Assembly (NCBI GenBank): GCA_963811365.1
Contig: CAWEQW010000003.1
Span: 1 to 64,000, forward strand
Length of the DNA: 64,000 bases
Direction of reading: 5' to 3'
From: CAWEQW01 sp963811365
Lineage (GTDB): Bacteria > Actinomycetota > Actinomycetes > Propionibacteriales > Nocardioidaceae
The translations under genes and the position numbers were made by a program. The notes under the pieces were generated by a model. The model did not search any database. It saw nothing but the letters and a program-made list of their open reading frames with translations, and was not told where the DNA came from. Shown piece after piece: positions 39,242-52,233 of the stretch (the stretch's first letter is position 1; each line of letters begins with the position of its first letter).

Positions 39242-41005
39242 ATGCGTTTGAAGAAACCAGCAGTGGTCCTTGCCGCTGCTGCCCTCCTGACGCTCGCTGC
39301 CTGTGGTGGTGGCAGCGGGTCGTCGAACGGAGGATCGAGCAGCGGCAACCCCTCGTTCCAGGCAGGCGGCAACGCCGGCTCCGGCAAGGACCCGTCGGCA
39401 CAGGGCCCCTACAAGGTGCCCTCCGACGCGTCGAAGGGCGGCACGCTCACCGTGCTGACCTCGGTCGCGCCCGCGACGTTGGACCCGACCCGTGCGTACT
39501 ACACCGACTCCACGGCGATCCTGTCGGACCTGGTGCTGCGGTCGTTGACGCAGTACGTCTACAAGAACGGCAACATGGTCCTGGTGCCCGACATGGCCAC
39601 CGACCTCGGCCGCCCCAGCTCGGACAACAAGTCGTGGACCTTCACCCTCAAGAAGGGGCTGAAGTTCGAGGACGGCACCCCGGTCACCCCGCAGGACGTC
39701 GCCTACGCGGTGAAGCGGTCCTTCGCGATCGCCGAGCTGCCCGACGGCCCGACGTACCAGACCACGTTCTTCCTCGACGGTGACAAGTACAAGGGCCCCT
39801 TCAAGGACAAGGGCGCGTACGCCGGCGTCGTGGTCAAGGGCCAGGACGTCACCATCAAGATGCGCCGGCCGTTCACCGACATGGACTACTACGCGTCGTT
39901 CCCCGCCTTCACCGCGATCCCGCAGTCGAAGGACGACCCGACGACGTACGGCAACCACCCGCTGGCGACCGGTCCGTACAAGTTCGCGGACTACAAGCCC
40001 GGCACCTCGCTGACGCTGGTCCGCAACGACCAGTGGAACGCGAAGTCCGACCCCGGCCGGATCCAGGCCGTCGACGGCTGGGACTTCAAGTTCGCGCAGG
40101 ACACCGCCAAGCTCGAGAACATCATCATCAACGACAACGGCAACGCGCAGACCACGCTGACCTACGACAACGTGAGCGCGTCGTCGTACCGGCAGATGCA
40201 GTCTGACAAGAGCCGTCTGGTGCTGGGCAGCCAGCCGTGCACGTTCATGTGGTACATCGACATGACGAAGATCAAGGACATCAACGTCCGGCGCGCCCTG
40301 GCCTGGGCCTATCCGTACCAGAACGCCTGGAAGGCCGGCGGCGAGATCGTCGGCGTCACCCGGATCCCGGGCACGGCGATCCTTCCGCCGGGCACCGCGG
40401 GCCGCGTCGAGTACCAGGCGATCCAGGGCCAGGACGGCGGCACGACCAGTCCCTCGAAGTCCAAGGCCCTGCTCAAGAAGGCCGGCTACCAGCCCGGTCA
40501 GTACGAGATCAAGTTCCTGTTCGCCAGCGACGACTCGCAGGCGGTGGCGGCCAAGGACGAGATCGTGAAGGGGCTCAACGCGGGTGGCTTCAAGGCGACC
40601 CCGATCGCCTCGACGACGGCCAACATCCGCACCGACCGGACGAAGTACGACTCGCCGATCAACGTGCGGTCCTCGGGCTGGTGCTCGGACTGGCCGGACG
40701 GCGGCTCGTGGTTCCCGGCCCAGTGGGCCGGCGAGCTGGTCGGCGTGTCGGGCATGCCGAACATCGCCAACTTCAAGGTCAAGGCGATGGACGACCAGCA
40801 GAACAAGATCCTGGACACCATGTCGCCTTCTGACGCGGTCAAGGCCTGGGGTCAGTTCGACAAGACCATGGAGCAGAAGTACTACCCGGCCGTGAACGTG
40901 GGCTACGGCGGCGTGGCGATGATCCACGGCTCCAAGGTCGGCGGCATGTACGACGACAACGTCCGCGGCATGCCGACGCTCAGCATCATGTACATCAAGA
41001 AGTGA
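39242..41005 (+). CDS. Oligopeptide ABC transporter substrate-binding lipoprotein (OppA-type)
   Basis: This 587-aa family 5 extracellular solute-binding protein has a lipoprotein signal peptide (AVVLAAAALLTLAAC, lipid-anchored Cys21), a Gly/Ser linker, and the family body with LTVLTSVAPATLDPT, FTLKKGLKFEDGTPVTPQDVAYAVKRSF split regions and ATGPYKFADYKPG. It captures peptides outside the membrane for the permeases encoded on both sides. The downstream hairpin at 41047-41081 may stabilise its mRNA or lower expression of the later genes. Confidence 0.94.
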   Translation: MRLKKPAVVLAAAALLTLAACGGGSGSSNGGSSSGNPSFQAGGNAGSGKDPSAQGPYKVPSDASKGGTLTVLTSVAPATLDPTRAYYTDSTAILSDLVLRSLTQYVYKNGNMVLVPDMATDLGRPSSDNKSWTFTLKKGLKFEDGTPVTPQDVAYAVKRSFAIAELPDGPTYQTTFFLDGDKYKGPFKDKGAYAGVVVKGQDVTIKMRRPFTDMDYYASFPAFTAIPQSKDDPTTYGNHPLATGPYKFADYKPGTSLTLVRNDQWNAKSDPGRIQAVDGWDFKFAQDTAKLENIIINDNGNAQTTLTYDNVSASSYRQMQSDKSRLVLGSQPCTFMWYIDMTKIKDINVRRALAWAYPYQNAWKAGGEIVGVTRIPGTAILPPGTAGRVEYQAIQGQDGGTTSPSKSKALLKKAGYQPGQYEIKFLFASDDSQAVAAKDEIVKGLNAGGFKATPIASTTANIRTDRTKYDSPINVRSSGWCSDWPDGGSWFPAQWAGELVGVSGMPNIANFKVKAMDDQQNKILDTMSPSDAVKAWGQFDKTMEQKYYPAVNVGYGGVAMIHGSKVGGMYDDNVRGMPTLSIMYIKK

Positions 41006-41046
41006 TGCCCGGCTGACCGGCAGGTCACCGCTGCACCACAGCACCA

Positions 41047-41081
41047 CCCGGTGGGGACGGTCCTGTACCGTTCCCACCGGG
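41047..41081 (+). terminator. Intercistronic hairpin after the binding-protein gene
   Basis: CCCGGTGGGGACGGT and ACCGTTCCCACCGGG form a 15-bp stem with one G-U type mismatch and a 5-base loop. Such hairpins after binding-protein genes act as partial terminators or mRNA stabilisers. Confidence 0.6.
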
Positions 41082-41139
41082 CTGCCCACCACGTTCCACC
41101 CGCGTTCCACTCTCACGGGACCTCTCACGAGGAGCCAGC

Positions 41140-42135
41140 ATGTTCGGCTACATGGTTCGACGCATCATCTCGGGGCTGCTCGTGCTCTTCGTCGCTTCGA
41201 TCGCGACGTTCGCGCTGTTCTTCTACGGGCCGGCCGACCCGGCCCTGGCGTACTGCCCGGACACCAAGTGCACACCCGCCCGGCTCCACCAGATCACCAC
41301 GACGCTGGGCCTGGACAAGCCGGTGGTCCAGCAGTACGGGCACTACATCAAGGGCATCGTCGCGGGCAACAACTTCCAGCTCGGCAGCATCGACATCCCG
41401 TGCCCGGCGCCGTGTCTCGGCGTCTCGTTCAAGCTGCACGTCGACGTCACCGACTACCTCCTGTCGAGGTTCCCGGCCACCCTCTCGCTCGCCGTCGGCG
41501 GCTCCATCATCATGCTCAGTCTCGGCCTGACGCTGGGGATCAGCGCGGCCCGAAGAAGCGGGACCGCCACCGACAAGGGGATCGTGGGCGTCAGCCTGCT
41601 GATCAACGCGATCCCGTACTACCTGCTCGCGCTGCTGGCCTACCTCTACCTGATCAGCCAGTGGGGCATCTTCCCCGACAGCGGGTACTTCCCGATCTGG
41701 AAGGACGGTCCGGTCGCCTGGGCGAAGGGCATGCTGCTCGCCTGGATCGTGATCGGGGTCGCCAACTCCACGCAGTACGCCCGTTTCAGTCGGGGGTCCA
41801 TGCTGGAGACCATGAACGAGGACTATGTGCGGACCGCTCGAGCCAAGGGGCTCAGCGACCGGCGGGTGACGCTGCGCCACGCGCTGCGCGCCGCCATCGT
41901 GCCGGTGGTCACGATCTTCGGCCTCGACTTCGCCTACCTGCTGGCCGGCACCATCTTCACCGAGAAGATCTTCGACATCCAAGGCATCGGCCTGACCGCG
42001 TTGGAGGCGATCGGCACCAAGGACCTCCCGGTCATCTCCGCGACGGTGATCATCGCGGCCGCGTTCGTGGTGACCGCCAACATCGTGGTCGACATCGTCT
42101 ACAGCGTCATCGACCCGAGAGTGCGCCTCGTATGA
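41140..42135 (+). CDS. Oligopeptide ABC transporter permease (OppB-type)
   Basis: This 331-aa permease begins MFGYMVRRIISGLLVLFVASIATFALFF in two parts typical of OppB/DppB: a first helix, then an outside loop, then the BPD domain with the EAA loop DYVRTARAKGLSDRRVTLRHALR. Two CPxxxC-like pairs in the outside loop (YCPDTKC, CPAPC) are less usual. ATG after GAGGAGCC. It overlaps the ATPase gene by ATGA. Confidence 0.93.
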   Translation: MFGYMVRRIISGLLVLFVASIATFALFFYGPADPALAYCPDTKCTPARLHQITTTLGLDKPVVQQYGHYIKGIVAGNNFQLGSIDIPCPAPCLGVSFKLHVDVTDYLLSRFPATLSLAVGGSIIMLSLGLTLGISAARRSGTATDKGIVGVSLLINAIPYYLLALLAYLYLISQWGIFPDSGYFPIWKDGPVAWAKGMLLAWIVIGVANSTQYARFSRGSMLETMNEDYVRTARAKGLSDRRVTLRHALRAAIVPVVTIFGLDFAYLLAGTIFTEKIFDIQGIGLTALEAIGTKDLPVISATVIIAAAFVVTANIVVDIVYSVIDPRVRLV

Positions 42136-43301
42136 CCGACACCACGCCCTATCTCCGCGACGAGCCGGGCAGCACCACGTCGGGACGTCCCGACGAGCCC
42201 TACCTCGTGGTGGACAGCCTGAGCGTGCAGTTCCCGACCGCCGACGGCACCGTCAAGGCGGTGAGCGACCTGAGCTACACCCTCGAGCCCGGCAAGACGC
42301 TGGGCATCGTCGGGGAGTCGGGCTCGGGCAAGAGCGTCTCGTCGATGGCGATCATGGGCCTGCACGACTACAAGCGGACCAAGATGGCAGGCTCGATCCG
42401 GGTCGGCGGACGGGAGATCATCGGCCTGGCCGACCCCGAGATGATGAAGCTCCGCGGCGGCGAGGTCGCGATGATCTTCCAGGACCCGCTCAGCTCGCTG
42501 CACCCCTTCTACACGGTCGGTCGGCAGATCGCCGAGGGCTACCGCGCGCACAACAAGGTCTCGAAGTCCCAGGCGCGCGCCAAGGCCGTGGAGATGCTCG
42601 ACCGGGTCGGCATCCCGCAGCCGAAGAGCCGGGTGGACGACTACCCCCACCAGTTCTCCGGCGGGATGCGGCAGCGCGCGATGATCGCGATGGCGCTGGT
42701 CAACGACCCCAAGCTGCTGATCGCCGACGAGCCGACCACGGCGCTCGACGTGACCGTCCAGGCGCAGATCCTGGACCTGCTGCAGCAGCTCCAGGAGGAC
42801 TTCAAGTCCGCGATCATCATCATCACCCACGACCTCGGAGTGGTCGCCGAGATGGCCGACGAGGTCCTGGTGATGTACGCCGGACGCGGCGTCGAGCACG
42901 GGCCCACCAGGGAGCTGCTGACCCATCCGGAGATGCCGTACACCTGGGGGCTGCTCTCCAGCGTCCCGGACGTCAGCGCCTCCACGGAGTCGCGGCTGAT
43001 CCCGATCCCCGGCAACCCGCCGAGCCTGCTCAGCCCGCCGACGGGCTGCCCGTTCCACCCGCGGTGCCCGCACCGCGACAAGGTGCCCGGGGACCTGTGC
43101 ACCACCGAGCTTCCGGAGCTGGTGCCGGGCAGCCGGGGTCCCGCTCACCTCAAGCGCTGTCACCTGGCCGACCCCGAGACGATCTACGCCGCTGAGGTGC
43201 TGCCCGAGATCGCGCCCGACCTGATCGAGCTGCGCGCGGAGGAGGACGGGGCGCAGGCTCCCGCCGACTCCTCCCCGGACATTGCGCCCGAAAGCCGCTG
43301 A
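42132..43301 (+). CDS. Oligopeptide ABC transporter ATPase (OppD-type)
   Basis: This 389-aa ATPase has Walker A GESGSGKS, signature FSGGMRQRAMIAMAL, Walker B LLIADEPTTALD and the oligopeptide-transporter C-terminal motif GCPFHPRCPHR with its iron-sulfur-like cysteine pattern. It forms a heterodimer with the next product. Its ATG overlaps the OppB-type stop. Confidence 0.95.
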   Translation: MTDTTPYLRDEPGSTTSGRPDEPYLVVDSLSVQFPTADGTVKAVSDLSYTLEPGKTLGIVGESGSGKSVSSMAIMGLHDYKRTKMAGSIRVGGREIIGLADPEMMKLRGGEVAMIFQDPLSSLHPFYTVGRQIAEGYRAHNKVSKSQARAKAVEMLDRVGIPQPKSRVDDYPHQFSGGMRQRAMIAMALVNDPKLLIADEPTTALDVTVQAQILDLLQQLQEDFKSAIIIITHDLGVVAEMADEVLVMYAGRGVEHGPTRELLTHPEMPYTWGLLSSVPDVSASTESRLIPIPGNPPSLLSPPTGCPFHPRCPHRDKVPGDLCTTELPELVPGSRGPAHLKRCHLADPETIYAAEVLPEIAPDLIELRAEEDGAQAPADSSPDIAPESR

Positions 43302-43318
43302 CGAGGACACTGACTTCC

Positions 43319-44578
<1,260 letters not shown>

Positions 44579-44601
44579 GCCCGGACCGCGCGGGGCCCGG
44601 A

Positions 44602-44607
44602 TAGGGT
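44602..44607 (+). promoter_or_regulatory. -10 element TAGGGT, leaderless rarA start
   Basis: TAGGGT ends 7 bases before the GTG at 44615, supporting that codon as the start and a leaderless transcript. Confidence 0.45.
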
Positions 44608-44614
44608 GGCCGGC

Positions 44615-46000
44615 GTGGACGGCCTCTTCGACATGGGTACGCCGGACGGGCCCGGACAGGGCTCCCGCCCCGCGGACCCCCGGGGCGGGGGCGCGCTGCA
44701 GGGCAACGCCCACAGCTCCGCGCCGCTGGCCGTCCGGATGCGCCCGCGCTCACTCGACGAGCTGGTCGGCCAGCAGCACCTCCGAGCGCCCGGCTCGCCC
44801 CTTCGCCGGCTCGTGGAGGGCGACCAGCCCATGTCGCTGCTGCTCTGGGGCCCCCCGGGCACCGGGAAGACCACCATCGCCTCCATCGTCAGCCAGCAGA
44901 CCAACCGGCGGTTCGTGGAGGTCTCGGCCGTGGCCGCCGGGGTCAAGGAGGTCCGGGCGGCCATCGACGGGGCTCGCACGGTGCTGGCGCGCAGCGGTCA
45001 GGAGACCGTGCTGTTCGTCGACGAGGTGCACCGGTTCACCAAGGCCCAGCAGGATGCGTTGCTGCCCGGCGTCGAGAACCGGTGGGTGACGCTGGTGGCC
45101 GCCACCACCGAGAACCCGTTCTTCTCGGTCATCTCACCGCTGCTGAGCAGGTCGCTGCTGCTCACCCTCGAGCCCCTGACCGACGACGACGTCCGGGCCG
45201 TGCTCGCCCAGGCCCTCGCCGACCCTCGGGGGCTCGACGCGACGGTGGCGCTCGCCGAGGACGCCCGCGAGCACCTGGTGCGGTTGGCCGGGGGAGACGC
45301 CCGCCGGGCGCTGACCTACCTCGAGGCGGCCGCCGGCGCTGCGACCGCGACGGGCGAGGACGTCGTGGACCTGGCGACGGCGGAGACCGCCGTGGACCGG
45401 GCGGCGGTTCGCTACGACCGCCAGGGGGACCAGCACTACGACGTGATCAGCGCGTTCATCAAGTCCGTGCGGGGCTCCGACGCCGACGCCGCGCTGCACT
45501 ACCTCGCGCGGATGGTGGAGGCCGGCGAGGACCCCCGGTTCATCGCACGCCGGCTGGTGATCCTCGCCAGCGAGGACGTCGGGCTGGCCGATCCGACGGC
45601 GCTCACCACGGCGGTGGCGGCGGCGCAGGCGGTGCAGCTGATCGGGATGCCCGAGGCGCGGCTCAACCTGGCGCAGGCGACGATCGCCCTCGCGCTGGCT
45701 CCCAAGTCGAACGCGGTGACCCGGGCGATCGACGCCGCCAGTGCGGACGTGCGCTCGGGACGGATCGGTCCGGTGCCCAGCCACCTGCGCGACGCGCACT
45801 ACGGCGGCTCCCGCACGATCGGTCACGGCGAGGGGTACCAGTACGCCCACGACGCGCCGTACGGGATCGCCACCCAGCAGTACGCCCCGGACGTCGTGGC
45901 CGGGGCGACGTACTACCAACCGACCACGCTGGGCGCGGAGGCGTCGCTGAAGCAGCGGTGGGATCGGCTCCGCAAGGTGGTCCGCGGCGACCGTCCCTGA
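44615..46000 (+). CDS. rarA: Replication-associated recombination protein RarA/MgsA
   Basis: This 461-aa AAA+ ATPase acts at stalled replication forks. It has MRPRSLDELVGQQHL, Walker A GPPGTGKTTIA, Walker B LFVDEVHRF, sensor TTENPFFSV and the C-terminal tetramer domain (QHYDVISAFIKSVRGSDADA). An upstream in-frame GTG at 44606 is possible, but the TAGGGT position favours 44615. Confidence 0.93.
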   Translation: MDGLFDMGTPDGPGQGSRPADPRGGGALQGNAHSSAPLAVRMRPRSLDELVGQQHLRAPGSPLRRLVEGDQPMSLLLWGPPGTGKTTIASIVSQQTNRRFVEVSAVAAGVKEVRAAIDGARTVLARSGQETVLFVDEVHRFTKAQQDALLPGVENRWVTLVAATTENPFFSVISPLLSRSLLLTLEPLTDDDVRAVLAQALADPRGLDATVALAEDAREHLVRLAGGDARRALTYLEAAAGAATATGEDVVDLATAETAVDRAAVRYDRQGDQHYDVISAFIKSVRGSDADAALHYLARMVEAGEDPRFIARRLVILASEDVGLADPTALTTAVAAAQAVQLIGMPEARLNLAQATIALALAPKSNAVTRAIDAASADVRSGRIGPVPSHLRDAHYGGSRTIGHGEGYQYAHDAPYGIATQQYAPDVVAGATYYQPTTLGAEASLKQRWDRLRKVVRGDRP

Positions 46001-46019
46001 GCGGCCCGCCGGGCCACGG

Positions 46020-46025
46020 TAGGGT
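46020..46025 (+). promoter_or_regulatory. -10 element TAGGGT, leaderless start
   Basis: TAGGGT ends 8 bases before the ATG at 46034 with no ribosome site between them. Confidence 0.45.
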
Positions 46026-46033
46026 CACGTCCT

Positions 46034-46546
46034 ATGGATCTGGCGACCTCCGGTGCCGGGGCGGCCCTGCTGGTGGCCGCGGGCGTGCTCGTGCTCGTCG
46101 GCGGCCTGCTGGGCGGGCTCCTCGGCTCCCGGCTCGGCCGACGCCGCCGTCTCGAGGTCGAGCTGGAAGCCGCCCGCGCCGAGCTCGACGCGCTCCGGCA
46201 CCGCGTCGAGGAGCTCGGTGCCGCGCCGCCGGTCGCCGCGACTGCCGAGCGGCCGGTGGAGTTCGTGATCACCGACCTCGACCCGACCCGGTCCGAGCCG
46301 CCGCTCCCGGCGCCTGTGTCCGGCACCGGCTTCGTCTCGGTCGTGGTCGGGGAGTCCCTGGTCAAGGCGGTCGCGCTCGGCCACGGGGTACGGCGTGCCC
46401 TGTCCGCCGACAACCGGGACCGGATGACGCTCGCCATGCGCCGGCACACGCGGCTGTCCCGTCGAGACCGGCGCCGCGAGCTCAAGGCGGCCCGCCGCCG
46501 GCTGCGCACCGAGGTACCCGCCGGCGCCCGGGAGGACGCCGCATGA
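46034..46546 (+). CDS. Membrane-anchored coiled-coil hypothetical protein
   Basis: This 170-aa protein has one N-terminal membrane helix (AALLVAAGVLVLVGGLLGGLLG), a coiled coil (LEVELEAARAELDALRHRVEEL, residues about 38-59), a linker and a basic C-terminal helix (SRRDRRRELKAARRRL). Membrane-coil proteins of this kind are often found next to alaS in actinobacteria, with unknown role. It overlaps the next gene by 4 bases. Confidence 0.8.
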   Translation: MDLATSGAGAALLVAAGVLVLVGGLLGGLLGSRLGRRRRLEVELEAARAELDALRHRVEELGAAPPVAATAERPVEFVITDLDPTRSEPPLPAPVSGTGFVSVVVGESLVKAVALGHGVRRALSADNRDRMTLAMRRHTRLSRRDRRRELKAARRRLRTEVPAGAREDAA

Positions 46547-46883
46547 GCCGTGCGTTCTGGTTCGTCGCCGGCGCCGGAGCAGGGGTCTACGCGGTGGCGA
46601 AGGTCCGTCGGCTCGCCGAGTCGGTGACCCCCGACGGGCTGCGCGACCGGCTCGCCGGCCTGTCCGCGGCCGCCCACGTGTTCGGCGAGGAGGTGCGCGC
46701 CGGGATGGCGGAGAAGGAAACCGAGTTGCGCCGACGCCTGGAGCTGAGGCTCGATGGACGGGCGAGCGCCGGCCGTCCCACCGCGGCCGGGGACGACGGC
46801 GCCGGCGGACCCGCCGGTGACGACCTGGAGCGACGCCGGCTCGACGTCGGGCGCCGCGAACTGACGAGAGAGGGCACCACCTG

Positions 46884-46884
<1 letters not shown>
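46543..46884 (+). CDS. Small membrane-associated protein (DUF6167-like)
   Basis: This 113-aa protein begins with a short hydrophobic helix (AFWFVAGAGAGVYAVAKVRR) and continues with a charged helical region (VFGEEVRAGMAEKETELRRRLELR). It resembles DUF6167-type proteins located before alaS; the identification is from pattern and position only. Its stop shares one base with the alaS start. Confidence 0.75.
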
Positions 46885-49577
<2,693 letters not shown>

Positions 49578-49585
49578 CCGCCGCG

Positions 49586-50065
49586 ATGCGGCCCGGGGTC
49601 CGGATCGGCGTCGATGTCGGTGACGTGCGCATCGGCGTGGCCAGGTCGGACCCGGCGGGGCTGATCGCCACGCCCGTGGAGACCCTCCGCCGCGGTCGGG
49701 GCGACCTGGCGCGGCTGCGTAGCATCGCCGTGGAGGAGGACGCCGTCGAGGTCGTGGTCGGGCTTCCGAGGTCTCTGTCTGGCGGCGAGGGACCCGCGGC
49801 GGCTAAGGTGCGCGAGTTCGCCTCTCGGCTGGCCGACGCCGTGGACCCCGTCCCGGTGCGGCTCTGCGACGAGCGGCTGAGCACGGTGACCGCGGAGGAC
49901 GTCCTCCGTGGCCAGGGCAAGAAGGGTCAGAAGCGGCGCGCGGTGGTCGACCAGGCGGCGGCGGTGGTGATCCTGCAGAGCGCGCTGGACACCGAGCGTG
50001 GCGCCGGCAGGGCGCCGGGCGAAGCGGTTCCTCGGGGGAGGACGACACAGACGGACGATGGATGA
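49586..50065 (+). CDS. ruvX: Holliday junction resolvase-like protein RuvX/YqgF
   Basis: This 159-aa RNase H-fold protein has RIGVDVGDVRIGVARSD at the N-terminus with the first conserved Asp, VVVGLPRSLSG in the middle, and LCDERLSTVTAE and VVDQAAAVVILQ near the end. Members process pre-16S rRNA ends or cut junctions. The alaS-ruvX-mltG-aroE order is standard in actinobacteria. No good ribosome site is seen before the ATG, so translation probably depends on alaS. Confidence 0.9.
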   Translation: MRPGVRIGVDVGDVRIGVARSDPAGLIATPVETLRRGRGDLARLRSIAVEEDAVEVVVGLPRSLSGGEGPAAAKVREFASRLADAVDPVPVRLCDERLSTVTAEDVLRGQGKKGQKRRAVVDQAAAVVILQSALDTERGAGRAPGEAVPRGRTTQTDDG

Positions 50066-50116
50066 CCCGCGCAGCGGGAGACCAGAGCGGAGTGTGGGCA
50101 CCCCAGTGAACGAACG

Positions 50117-51229
50117 GTGAGCGATCTCGGGCTCGACCTCGGCCACGAGCGCAAGCACAGACCCCGACGCAACTGGCTCGGCTGCCTGGCGGTCCTCGTC
50201 GCCCTGGCCGTCCTGGGCGGTGGCGCGTTCTTCGCCTACTCGACCGGTCTCAGCGCGCTGAAGCACCGGCTCGCGCCGCCTCCCGACTACGCCGGCTCGG
50301 GCAGCGGGTCGGTGATGGTCGAGGTGAAGCAGGGTGACTCCTCCGCCGACATCGCCCGGACCCTCGTCGACAAGGGGGTCGTGGAGAGCGAGCAGGCGTT
50401 CACCGACGCCGCCACGAGCGACCCGAGGTCGCGCAGCATCCAGGTCGGCTTCTACCGGCTGCGGCACAAGATGTCCGCCAAGTCGGCGCTCGGGGTGCTG
50501 GTGAACCCCGACAACCTGGTCAAGAGCGCGGTGACGGTGCCCGAGGGGCTCACCGTGCAGGAGATCGTCGCCCTGCTCGCCAAGAAGACCGACTTCTCGG
50601 CGAAGCAGTACGAGGCCGTGCTGCGCCGGCCCGCGCAGATCGGCCTTCCGGCGTACGCCCACGGCAACCCGGAGGGTTACCTGTTCCCGGCCACCTACGA
50701 CGTGCCGCCGAACGCCACCCCGACGTCGGTGCTCAGCGCCATGGTGACCCGCTACACCGAGGCGGCCCATCAGCTCGACCTCGCGCGCAAGGCGCGGAAG
50801 CTCGGCTACAGCGCGCACGACGTGGTGACCGTGGCGAGCCTGGTCCAGGCGGAGGCGCGCTTCGCCAAGGACTTCCCGAAGGTCGCCCGGGTGATCTACA
50901 ACCGGCTCGACGCGAAGATGCCGCTGCAGTTCGACTCGACCGTGCACTACGCCGTCGGCAAGGACGGCCGCGTCGGCACCAGTGAAAGCGCCCGCAACGT
51001 CGACTCGCCGTACAACACCTACAAGGTCACCGGGCTGCCACCGACCCCGATCGCGGCCCCCGGCAACCAGGCGATCGAGGCGGCGCTGAACCCGGCCCAC
51101 GGGTCGTGGAAGTACTTCGTGACCACCAACCCGGACACCGGCGTCACCAAGTTCGCGACGACCTACCGCCAGCACCTGAAGAACGTCGCGGCGTTCAACC
51201 GCTGGTGCGCAGCATCCTCGAAGTGCTGA
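50117..51229 (+). CDS. mltG: Endolytic murein transglycosylase MltG
   Basis: This 370-aa protein has one membrane helix (LGCLAVLVALAVLGGGAFFAYS), a LysM-like subdomain (VEVKQGDSSADIARTLVDKGV) and the YceG domain with the catalytic glutamate in VASLVQAEAR and the NTYKVTGLPPTPIAAPG motif. It cuts new glycan strands to set their length. The GTG at 50117 has no clear ribosome site. A 20-codon frame at 50058, overlapping the ruvX stop, reads out just before it and could be its true start if one base were missing, or a coupling leader. Confidence 0.92.
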   Translation: MSDLGLDLGHERKHRPRRNWLGCLAVLVALAVLGGGAFFAYSTGLSALKHRLAPPPDYAGSGSGSVMVEVKQGDSSADIARTLVDKGVVESEQAFTDAATSDPRSRSIQVGFYRLRHKMSAKSALGVLVNPDNLVKSAVTVPEGLTVQEIVALLAKKTDFSAKQYEAVLRRPAQIGLPAYAHGNPEGYLFPATYDVPPNATPTSVLSAMVTRYTEAAHQLDLARKARKLGYSAHDVVTVASLVQAEARFAKDFPKVARVIYNRLDAKMPLQFDSTVHYAVGKDGRVGTSESARNVDSPYNTYKVTGLPPTPIAAPGNQAIEAALNPAHGSWKYFVTTNPDTGVTKFATTYRQHLKNVAAFNRWCAASSKC

Positions 51230-52074
51230 GCGGCGAGCCGGCCGACCGGGCCGGGACGCACCGCCGCTGCGCGGTCCTCGGCCACCCCGTCGGACACTCG
51301 CTGTCGCCGGTGCTGCACCGGGCGGCCTACCGAGCGCTCGGGCTCGACTGGAGCTACGAGGCGGTCGACGTGCGCTCCGAGGAGCTCGCGGCCCTCCTCG
51401 ACGGCCTGGACCGGAGCTGGCGCGGGCTGTCGCTCACGATGCCGCTGAAGCGGACCGTGGTCCCGCTCGTCGGGGAGCTCTCCGACCAGGCCCGGCTCGC
51501 CGGCGCGGTCAACACGGTCCTCCTGGAGCCCGGCCGGCGGGTGGGGCACAACACCGACGTCCCCGGCGCCGCGGCCGCAGTCACCGAGCGGCTCGAGGTC
51601 GCACCCAGGTCGGTGGCCGTCCTGGGGGGCGGTGCGACCGCCGCCTCGGCCCTGCTCGCCCTCGCCGACCTCGGGTGCGACCGGGCCACCCTGGTCGTGC
51701 GCGAGCCCCGCCGGGCCGAGGAGACGCTCGCCGCGGTGGCCCGGCACCCGCATCCGCCGCGAACCGAGGTGGCCAGGCTCGACGAGTGGTCCGGCGACGT
51801 GGACCTGCTGGTCTCCACGATCCCGGCCTCCGCGCAGGCCCCGCAGGTCGTCGCGCTGGCCGCGCGCGCGGCCGCCGTCTTCGACGTGGTGTACGACCCG
51901 TGGCCGACCCCGCTGGCCGCACGGGCCCGCGCGACCGGCCGCCCGCTCGTGTCGGGGCTGGACCTGCTCGTGCACCAGGCAGTGCTCCAGCTGCGGCTGA
52001 TGACCGGGCGCGACGACGTGCCGCTCGAGGTGCTGCGCACCGCGGGGAAGAGCGCGCTGGCCGCACGCACCTGA
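51223..52074 (+). CDS. aroE: Shikimate dehydrogenase
   Basis: This 283-aa protein has GHPVGHSLSPVLHRAAYRALGL (substrate Ser pair), the catalytic lysine in TMPLKRTV, GAVNT, HNTDVPGA with the conserved Asp, and a Rossmann region SVAVLGGGATAASAL. It reduces 3-dehydroshikimate with NADPH. The GTG at 51223 overlaps the mltG stop; an in-frame GTG at 51205 is an alternative. aroC, aroK and aroB follow after the prepilin peptidase. Confidence 0.93.
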   Translation: MLSGEPADRAGTHRRCAVLGHPVGHSLSPVLHRAAYRALGLDWSYEAVDVRSEELAALLDGLDRSWRGLSLTMPLKRTVVPLVGELSDQARLAGAVNTVLLEPGRRVGHNTDVPGAAAAVTERLEVAPRSVAVLGGGATAASALLALADLGCDRATLVVREPRRAEETLAAVARHPHPPRTEVARLDEWSGDVDLLVSTIPASAQAPQVVALAARAAAVFDVVYDPWPTPLAARARATGRPLVSGLDLLVHQAVLQLRLMTGRDDVPLEVLRTAGKSALAART

Positions 52075-52116
52075 GCACTGCCCCGGCTGGGGCGGTTCAC
52101 CACGGTATGCAGGCGG

Positions 52117-52172
52117 ACCTCCCCTTCCCACGACGTACTCCTCGTGGGAAGGGGAGGTACGTCGTGGGAAGG
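52117..52172. repeat. Two mutually exclusive 16-bp hairpins
   Basis: Stem A pairs 52117-52132 with 52143-52158 (16 perfect bp, 10-base loop). Stem B pairs 52123-52138 with 52157-52172 (16 perfect bp, 18-base loop). The arms overlap, so only one stem can form at a time. The element lies between aroE and the prepilin peptidase gene. It may be a terminator or a two-state RNA element. Confidence 0.8.
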
Positions 52173-52219
52173 TGCCGCGCGAGCCTGTGGATCACACCCC
52201 GCGAACCGCCCGACTCGCC

Positions 52220-52225
52220 TAAAGT
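52220..52225 (+). promoter_or_regulatory. -10 element TAAAGT before the prepilin peptidase gene
   Basis: TAAAGT ends 8 bases before the ATG at 52234, again placing the likely transcription start at the start codon. Confidence 0.4.
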
Positions 52226-52233
52226 CGACATCG

